Positions 6,624-10,481 of a stretch of 10,481 nucleotides of DNA are shown here, piece by piece; the first letter of the stretch is position 1; the number at the start of each line of letters is the position of its first letter. The position numbers were made by a program, and so were the translations under genes. A model generated the notes under the pieces. It was not told the origin of the DNA and ran no database searches. It saw nothing but the letters and a program-made list of their open reading frames with translations. Source of the DNA: Verrucomicrobiota bacterium (GTDB taxonomy: Bacteria > Verrucomicrobiota > Verrucomicrobiia > Opitutales > Opitutaceae); the NCBI GenBank assembly GCA_023410155.1, contig JAEYQF010000203.1, positions 1-10,481 of the forward strand. Reading direction: 5' to 3'.

Positions 6624-7094
6624 TCAGCGCTTCAGCGCCAGGCGACCGGTGCGGGCGAGTTCGAGAATGCCGAACGGCTCGAGCAGGCCGAGGAGCGCAT
6701 TCACTTTGTCATCATCGCCGGTGAGTTCGATGATGAGATCCTCCTGCGAGAGGTTGACGATCTTCGCGCGGAAGATGTCGGCGATCTGCACGACCTCGGA
6801 GCGCGTTTTCGCGTCGGCGCGCACTTTCACGAGCACCAGCTCGCGCGACACGGCCTGGCCTTCCTTGAAGTCGAGCACCTCGACCACGTTGACCAGTTTG
6901 CGCAGCTGCTTGATGCAAAGATCGAGCTGCGCCTCGTCCCCGCGCAGCACGACCGTGATTCGCGAAAGCGAGGCATCGTGCGTGGGAGCGACGTTGAGCG
7001 AGTCGATGTTGAAGCCGCGGCCGGAAAACATTCCGGACACGCGCGCCAGAACGCCGAACTTGTTCTCAACGAGGACGGAGAGCGTGTGTCGCAT
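6624..7094 (-). CDS. ilvN: Acetohydroxyacid (acetolactate) synthase, small regulatory subunit
   Basis: The small subunit activates the catalytic AHAS subunit and confers feedback inhibition by valine. The 156-residue protein has the N-terminal ACT domain (about 1-76) and the C-terminal ACT-like domain (about 80-156). The start 'MRHTLSVLVENKFGVLARVSGMF' lines up without gaps with E. coli IlvH. The known valine-site residues Asn11, Gly14 and Ala36 are all present, so valine sensitivity is likely retained (inference). 'FNIDSLNVAPT' and 'SRITVVL' are further family marks. ilvH is an equally good symbol. The large subunit gene does not lie immediately upstream, where a tRNA-Val gene sits 25 bases away, nor immediately downstream, where ilvC is found. 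The ATG at 7094 has no Shine-Dalgarno sequence. Confidence 0.95.
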   Translation of the reverse strand: MRHTLSVLVENKFGVLARVSGMFSGRGFNIDSLNVAPTHDASLSRITVVLRGDEAQLDLCIKQLRKLVNVVEVLDFKEGQAVSRELVLVKVRADAKTRSEVVQIADIFRAKIVNLSQEDLIIELTGDDDKVNALLGLLEPFGILELARTGRLALKR

Positions 7095-7119
7095 GGGAGG
7101 TTAGTTTGAACGAAAGAAA

Positions 7120-7196
7120 TGGTGGACACTGAGGGACTCGAACCCCCGACCCTCTCGGTGTAAACGAGATGCTCTAACCAACTGAGCTAAGCGTCC
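7120..7196 (-). tRNA. tRNA-Val (anticodon UAC)
   Basis: On the minus strand the sequence folds as a full cloverleaf. The acceptor stem GGACGCT pairs with AGTGTCC (one G-U). The D arm is GCTC...GAGC with a GGTTA-type loop. The anticodon stem TCTCG/CGAGA encloses loop TTTACAC, with the anticodon TAC at 7162-7160, which reads GUA valine codons. The T arm is GGGGG-TTCGAGT-CCCTC. The discriminator is A (7123) and the 3' CCA is encoded (7122-7120). The variable loop is 5 bases. The gene lies 25 bases before ilvN on the same strand with no terminator between. Confidence 0.97.
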
Positions 7197-7209
7197 GAGC
7201 CGAGGGGTC

Positions 7210-7239
7210 ATGAAAGCGTTTGGGGAGAGGCTATGACAA
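7210..7239 (-). promoter_or_regulatory. Candidate sigma-70-type promoter for tRNA-Val (and ilvN-ilvC)
   Basis: On the minus strand, TTGTCA (7239-7234, 5 of 6 to the -35 consensus) is followed after 18 bases by TTTCAT (7215-7210, 4 of 6 to the -10 consensus). The 13 bases to the tRNA 5' end would give a leader of roughly six bases, normal for a tRNA gene. The local sequence is AT-richer than the surroundings. This is called by eye only. Confidence 0.42.
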
Positions 7240-7263
7240 GGAATTATTCGGGTATGACGGGCA

Positions 7264-7329
7264 CCGAGTCGCAACCCGACGCGGCTCGAGTCGAGCCGAA
7301 GTCCGGCGCGACTCGCACCTCGGTGCGGT
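7264..7329. repeat. 22-bp (11-bp half-unit) periodic repeat with palindromes at the 3' end of asd
   Basis: Three units begin at 7264, 7286 and 7308, exactly 22 bases apart. They resemble the units at 9277-9397, the best match being GCGACTCG at 7308-7315. The 11-base sub-units include TCGAGTCGAGC (7286), CGAAGTCCGGC (7297) and GCGACTCGCAC (7308). The stretch is also palindromic: CGGCTCGA (7282-7289) faces TCGAGCCG (7291-7298), and GCACCGAG (7261-7268) faces CTCGGTGC (7319-7326). It starts at the asd stop codon and could act as a transcription-end structure, but no T-run follows on the asd strand. Confidence 0.6.
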
Positions 7330-8378
7330 CACACCGCCGCCAGCGCGCGCTTCGGCTTGAGCCAGCCCTCGCGCACCATCAGCTCGGCGTTTTGGAGGGC
7401 GTTGAGTGCGGCGCCTTTCCAGAGATTGTCGCCGCTGACCCAGAGCGCCAGGCCGTTGTCGAGCGCGGTGTCGAGGCGGATGCGGCCGACGCCGCACTTC
7501 ACCTTGCGCGTAAAATCAAGTGGCGTCGGATAAACGCGTTCTGCCGGATCGTCGACGAGCTGAGCGCCCTCAAACGCCGCGATCGCCGCGCGCGCGGTTT
7601 CGACGCTTACCGGCTTCTCGAACTCGGCATTCACCGCGATCGAGTGCGCCTGCACCACCGGCACGCGCACGCAGGTGGACGAGACCTTGAGATGCGGGAG
7701 GCCCATGATCTTGCGGCTCTCCTGCGACATCTTCGTCTCTTCGCCTGTATAACCATCCGCGCCGAACGAATCGACCTGCGGGATCACGTTGAACGCGATC
7801 TGATACGGATAAACCTTCTTCTCGAGCGGCGCGCCCTTCACGTAGGACTGGATCTGCGACTCGAGTTCCTCGACCGCCTCCACGCCCGTGCCCGAAACAG
7901 ATTGATACGTTGCCGAGATGTAGCGCTTCAAACCGAACGCCTGGTGCAGCGGCCACAGCGCCATCAACAGCACCGCGGTCGAGCAATTTGGATTCGCGAT
8001 GATGCCATTGTGCTTTCGCAGCGCCTCCGGATTGATCTCCGGAATCACGAGCGGCACCGCCGGGTCCATGCGATACGCCGAGCTCTTGTCGATCACCACG
8101 CAGCCCGCCTTCACCGCATCCGGCGCGAGCGCCTTGGTGATCGCGCCTTCGGTCGCGAAGAACGCCACGTCGATAACCGCAAACACGCCGACCTTCGCCT
8201 CCTCGACCGTGTATTTCTTTCCTGAATACTCCACGACCTTGCCCGCCGAGCGCGCCGAGGCGAACAGCCGCAGCGCGCCCATCGGGAAATTCCGCTCGTG
8301 CAAGAGCCGCAGCAGCTCTTGACCGGCGACGCCCGTGGCGCCGACGATACCGACCGTGTAGGATGGCGTATTGCTCAT
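7329..8378 (-). CDS. asd: Aspartate-semialdehyde dehydrogenase
   Basis: Asd reduces aspartyl phosphate to aspartate semialdehyde with NADPH, feeding lysine/diaminopimelate, threonine and methionine synthesis. The 349-residue product has the nucleotide-binding 'VGIVGATGVAGQELL' (9-23), the catalytic Cys132 in 'NPNCSTA', Gln159 in 'TYQSVSGTG', and the later acid/base His245 in 'VRVPVVQAHS'. Its C-terminal 'LALWVSGDNLWKGAALNALQNAE' (310-332) is typical of the short (Gram-positive/archaeal-like) Asd type. ATG at 8378 is chosen because GGAGA lies 4 bases upstream on the minus strand; a GTG at 8402 is in frame but has no such site. The stop lies at the edge of a 22-bp periodic repeat. The gene diverges from the L,D-transpeptidase gene with overlapping 5' ends if the latter uses TTG 8371. 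Confidence 0.96.
   Translation of the reverse strand: MSNTPSYTVGIVGATGVAGQELLRLLHERNFPMGALRLFASARSAGKVVEYSGKKYTVEEAKVGVFAVIDVAFFATEGAITKALAPDAVKAGCVVIDKSSAYRMDPAVPLVIPEINPEALRKHNGIIANPNCSTAVLLMALWPLHQAFGLKRYISATYQSVSGTGVEAVEELESQIQSYVKGAPLEKKVYPYQIAFNVIPQVDSFGADGYTGEETKMSQESRKIMGLPHLKVSSTCVRVPVVQAHSIAVNAEFEKPVSVETARAAIAAFEGAQLVDDPAERVYPTPLDFTRKVKCGVGRIRLDTALDNGLALWVSGDNLWKGAALNALQNAELMVREGWLKPKRALAAV
8360..8363 (+). promoter_or_regulatory. Possible ribosome binding site for the L,D-transpeptidase gene
   Basis: AGGA on the plus strand ends 7 bases before TTG 8371. It lies inside the asd coding region on the opposite strand. It is the only site resembling a Shine-Dalgarno sequence before the candidate starts at 8371, 8389, 8395 and 8446, so it favours 8371, weakly. 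Confidence 0.35.
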
Positions 8379-8913
8379 TGATTCTCCGTTGGAATTGGTC
8401 ACGAAAACTTATCAGCGTCTCGGCATCAAGCCCGCAGACCGGCTTATGCTCGTGCGCATCGGCACAGCCACGCTGCAGTTCTATCGCGCGGGTGTGCTGG
8501 TCAAAAGTTACGTCGTCTCCACCTCCAAACGGCCGCCCAGCAACGTGAAAAACTCGCTCGGCACGCCGCGCGGCCTGCACGAGATCGCCGAGCGTATCGG
8601 CGCGGGCCAGCCACCCGGCATGGTCTTCGTCGGCCGCCAACCCACCGGCCGCCACTACTCCGAACTCCCGGACAGCGAGACCGAGCACAATCTCATCACC
8701 ACCCGCATTCTCTGGCTTCGCGGACTCGAGCCCGGCGTGAACCGCGGCGGCGACGTCGATACCTACGAACGCTACGTTTACATCCACGGCACCAACCACG
8801 AGTCGCGCATCGGCGAGCCACTCAGCGCCGGCTGCGTGCTCCTGCGCAACCTCGACGTGATCGAACTCTACGACCAAGTCCGCGCCGGCGACCACGTGTT
8901 GATCGTCGACTGA
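8371..8913 (+). CDS. L,D-transpeptidase (YkuD-fold) family protein
   Basis: YkuD-domain enzymes form 3-3 crosslinks in peptidoglycan or attach proteins to it through a catalytic cysteine. From TTG 8371 the product has 180 residues. The domain begins at 'ADRLMLVRIGTATLQFYRAGVLVKSYVVSTSKRPP' (22-56). The family signature is His139 in 'YIHGTN' followed by Cys155 in 'LSAGCVLLRNLDVIELYDQV' (151-170). Usual sequences read S-H-G-C-[IV]-R; here Ala replaces His and Leu replaces the Arg two residues after Cys, so activity or specificity may differ. There is no signal peptide or membrane helix, unusual for a periplasmic enzyme. TTG 8371 overlaps the asd start region; ATG 8446 would give 155 residues and still keep most of the domain. 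'GTPRGLHEIAERIGAGQPPGMVF' (64-86) is conserved-looking family sequence. Confidence 0.85.
   Translation: MLIDSPLELVTKTYQRLGIKPADRLMLVRIGTATLQFYRAGVLVKSYVVSTSKRPPSNVKNSLGTPRGLHEIAERIGAGQPPGMVFVGRQPTGRHYSELPDSETEHNLITTRILWLRGLEPGVNRGGDVDTYERYVYIHGTNHESRIGEPLSAGCVLLRNLDVIELYDQVRAGDHVLIVD
8383..8387 (-). promoter_or_regulatory. Ribosome binding site deciding the asd start
   Basis: GGAGA on the minus strand is separated by ATCA from the ATG at 8378. It is one of the few clear Shine-Dalgarno sequences in the window and settles the asd start in favour of 8378 over the in-frame GTG at 8402. Confidence 0.65.
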
Positions 8914-8986
8914 ACAGCTGCGGCCCACGCGTCCTCCGAAGTTTCTTCTCTGCCTCCGCACCGGCGCGGTGTATGCAGACCCACTC

Positions 8987-9295
8987 ATGAGAAAGACATT
9001 TCCGCTCCGTGCTCCCGGCCAGGCTGATGCGCGCGTCCTCGAGGCCGTCAAACACGACATTCGCAAATACTTGAAACGCGAACGGCGCAAAACGCTGCCC
9101 GAGGGGTTCACTGCGTGGGAGTTCGATTGTAAAGTCGGACCGACCGCCGAGTCTGCCACGAGCGTCGCCGCCGATGACGTTGTCGCCGCGCTCGATCCGA
9201 TCGCCTCCAGCGGAGCCGATTCCGTCTACGTGGAGATTCTCGCCCGCGCTGGTCAGCGTCCTGCGCGCACTGAGACTCGACCCGAGCCGCAATAA
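8987..9295 (+). CDS. Small conserved protein, DUF6172-like
   Basis: A 102-residue, basic, soluble protein of unknown function. 'MRKTFPLRAPGQADARVLEAVKHDIRKYLKRERRK' (1-35) followed by 'LPEGFTAWEFDCKVG' (37-51) and 'VYVEILARAGQR' (80-91) matches what I remember of DUF6172, whose members are about 100 residues and begin M-[KR]-K-T-F. No catalytic residues or fold assignment can be given. ATG 8987 is preferred over GTG 8969 because family proteins begin right at this MRKTF; neither has a visible Shine-Dalgarno sequence. The gene follows the L,D-transpeptidase gene by 73 bases on the same strand, with no strong terminator between, so cotranscription is possible. The last residues (TETRPEPQ) are encoded by DNA that belongs to the 22-bp periodic repeat, so the tail is probably not conserved. 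Confidence 0.75.
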   Translation: MRKTFPLRAPGQADARVLEAVKHDIRKYLKRERRKTLPEGFTAWEFDCKVGPTAESATSVAADDVVAALDPIASSGADSVYVEILARAGQRPARTETRPEPQ

Positions 9296-9397
9296 GCGCC
9301 GAATTGATCCTCACCTGGTCGCGACCCGGTCCGCACTCAGGCGCGACTCGATCCGCACGCGGGCACGACCCGGTCAGATTTCCGCCGCGACTCGCGC
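9277..9397. repeat. Degenerate tandem repeat, 22-bp period (11-bp half units), at the convergent 3' ends of the DUF6172-like gene and menD
   Basis: Units begin at 9277, 9299, 9321, 9343, 9365 and 9387, each exactly 22 bases apart. The best pair is GCGACCCGGTCCGCAC (9321) and GCGACTCGATCCGCAC (9343), 14 of 16 identical. The half units resemble each other too: GCGACCCGGTC (9321), CGCACTCAGGC (9332), GCGACTCGATC (9343), CGCACGCGGGC (9354), ACGACCCGGTC (9365). The palindrome GGTCGCGACC lies at 9318-9327. The repeat overlaps the end of the DUF6172-like gene and the last codons of menD. There are no unique spacers between conserved repeats, so it is not a CRISPR array. Confidence 0.8.
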
Positions 9398-10480
9398 GAA
9401 GGTGCGTTTCCGCCACGCCGCATCGCGCTTGCGATCGGTGACGACTTCCAGCACGCGGATCCCCTGTGCGGGCAACGCGCGCACCAGCTCCCCGAGATGC
9501 CTCTCGTCGCGAACCCGCACGTGCTCGACGCCATAGCCCGCGCATAGTTTCGAGAACTCCACCGCCTGCGGAGTCGCGAAGTAGGTCTCAAAGGGCGGCT
9601 CGAACTTGGCGACCGGCAAATGTTCAAAAATTCCGCCACCGGAGTTGTTGATCAACACGACCGTGAGTGAGCCACGGAACTGCGGACGCAGCAGAAAACC
9701 ATTCGTGTCGTGCAGCAGCGCGAGATCGCCGGTGAGCAGCACCGCGGGCGTTCCGGCCGCATGCGCCAGTCCTAGCGCGCTCGAGAGCGTGCCATCGATC
9801 CCGTTGGCCCCGCGATTGAATGCCACCGCCAATGCAGGACCGCCAGCGCCGCGGAAATACTCGATGTCCCGGGTTGGCATGCTGTTCGCGATCGCGAGCG
9901 GCGTGCCCGCCGGCAGGTGTCGCGTGAGCGCAGCCACGACCTTCGGTTCCACCAGAGCAGGCTCGTTCTCCAGTGCGCGGTCGAGCGCAGTGCGCGCGCT
10001 TTTCTCCGCGGCGGCCCAGGCGCGCGCGTAAGAATCATCGCGTATCCGTTCGCCGGAGACGGCCAGCGAATCGATGGGGGCGACGATCTGCCGCGTTTTG
10101 CCGTGGAGCGCATCGCGGTTCGCCGCCTGGGCCGACACGAGCAGGATCTCCGCTCCGCTCGCCTCGAGCCAGCCGCGGAGCACCTTGCTGGTCGGCCAGC
10201 TGCCGAGGCAGAGCACGTTGCGCGGCGAGAGATCGCGCGCGCTCGCGTCGTTGCGCAGGATTGTGTCGTAGGCGGTGATCACTCCGGCCTGCGTGCGCAG
10301 CGGCGACAATCCATCGGCCAACACCGGCCAGCCGAGCGCGGCGGACAGCTCCATCACTTTCGCCACGATGCCGTCCGCATTGGCGGTCTGCGCCATCGGT
10401 CCGGCGATGATCAAGCCGCGCGCGGTGGTCGGGCGCTGCCAGAGGGTGCTGCGCGTCACCTGAACCGGCGGTTCGCCGAG
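9374..10480 (-). CDS. menD: 2-succinyl-5-enolpyruvyl-6-hydroxy-3-cyclohexene-1-carboxylate synthase (MenD), 5'-truncated by window edge
   Basis: MenD is a thiamine-diphosphate enzyme that joins isochorismate and 2-oxoglutarate in menaquinone synthesis. About 368 codons of its C-terminal two thirds are visible; E. coli MenD has 556 residues. The frame stays open to the right edge, so the N-terminal Pyr domain and its catalytic Glu are outside the window. Visible marks are 'ARGLIIAGP' at the start of the middle domain, 'ANSMPTRDIEYF' and 'NRGANGIDGTLSSALGLA'. The ThDP-Mg motif reads 'LLTGDLALLHDTNGFLL', then 'VVLINNSGGGIFEHLP', as in MenD rather than acetolactate synthase. A GTG at 10459 is in frame but is internal. 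The last codons fall in a 22-bp periodic repeat. No other men gene is in the window; a menaquinone-based respiratory chain is inferred. Confidence 0.95.
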   Translation of the reverse strand, partial: LGEPPVQVTRSTLWQRPTTARGLIIAGPMAQTANADGIVAKVMELSAALGWPVLADGLSPLRTQAGVITAYDTILRNDASARDLSPRNVLCLGSWPTSKVLRGWLEASGAEILLVSAQAANRDALHGKTRQIVAPIDSLAVSGERIRDDSYARAWAAAEKSARTALDRALENEPALVEPKVVAALTRHLPAGTPLAIANSMPTRDIEYFRGAGGPALAVAFNRGANGIDGTLSSALGLAHAAGTPAVLLTGDLALLHDTNGFLLRPQFRGSLTVVLINNSGGGIFEHLPVAKFEPPFETYFATPQAVEFSKLCAGYGVEHVRVRDERHLGELVRALPAQGIRVLEVVTDRKRDAAWRKRTFARVAAEI

Positions 10481-10481
10481 G

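Noticed and set aside
7120..7196. tRNA gene as an attachment site of an integrated element
   Set aside because: No integrase gene, no partial tRNA 3' end repeat and no foreign-looking genes are present on either side; the neighbours are core metabolic genes.
8914..8986. Terminator or small gene between the L,D-transpeptidase and DUF6172-like genes
   Set aside because: Only a 5-bp stem (CACCG/CGGTG at 8960-8972) without a T-run is seen, and no frame codes anything recognisable.
7570..9159. A 529-codon minus-strand open frame across asd, the L,D-transpeptidase gene and the DUF6172-like gene
   Set aside because: It reads asd in a wrong frame and two other genes on the wrong strand, with Gly/Arg/Ala-rich composition and no motif.
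9277..9397. CRISPR array
   Set aside because: The 22-bp units are contiguous and all degenerate, there are no unique spacers between conserved repeats, and no cas gene is nearby.
9374..10480. Acetolactate synthase large subunit (ilvB) as identity of the ThDP enzyme at the right edge
   Set aside because: The sequence has MenD-specific stretches such as SMPTRDIEYF and NRGANGIDGTLSSALG, and the frame is too short past the middle domain for IlvB.

Overview
The window reads as ordinary chromosome from a GC-rich bacterium. The gene set, the protein sequences and the intergenic repeats most resemble Verrucomicrobiota of the Opitutaceae type; this placement is from memory of such proteins and is moderate in confidence. 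There is no transposase, integrase, phage gene, CRISPR array or toxin-antitoxin pair. Thirteen protein genes and one tRNA fill the window, and no gap exceeds about 135 bases.

Layout from left to right. A plus-strand alkylation-repair pair comes first: a 5'-truncated AlkA-type glycosylase gene overlapping an O6-alkylguanine-DNA methyltransferase gene. Facing it on the minus strand is a long run of genes. In transcription order these are asd, tRNA-Val(UAC), ilvN, ilvC, hemC, hemD, a DegT-family aminotransferase gene, a DUF3291 gene and trpF. Divergent from asd, on the plus strand, are an L,D-transpeptidase-like gene and a small DUF6172-like gene. The right edge holds the 3' part of menD on the minus strand, convergent with the DUF6172-like gene.

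Working units. tRNA-Val, ilvN and ilvC look like one transcript: there is a candidate promoter in front of the tRNA, no terminator between tRNA and ilvN, and a strong intrinsic terminator after ilvC. IlvN is the regulatory subunit of acetohydroxyacid synthase and IlvC does the next step, so the unit serves valine, leucine and isoleucine synthesis. The catalytic subunit gene is not here. HemC and HemD do consecutive steps from porphobilinogen to uroporphyrinogen III. The degT, DUF3291 and trpF genes are packed with a 1-base gap and a 4-base overlap. Asd feeds the lysine/diaminopimelate and threonine/methionine branches; MenD serves menaquinone synthesis.

The most unusual content is intergenic. 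Two stretches, at the 3' ends of asd and menD, consist of degenerate repeats with a 22-bp period that splits into 11-bp half units; a third, weaker candidate lies next to the 3' end of trpF. Separate inverted repeats sit between ilvN and ilvC, ilvC and hemC, and hemD and degT. The ilvC-hemC hairpin is a textbook terminator, yet it covers the most upstream possible hemC start codon and leaves almost no room for a hemC promoter.

No novel defence or biosynthetic system is visible. The repeat family is the best candidate for something undescribed.
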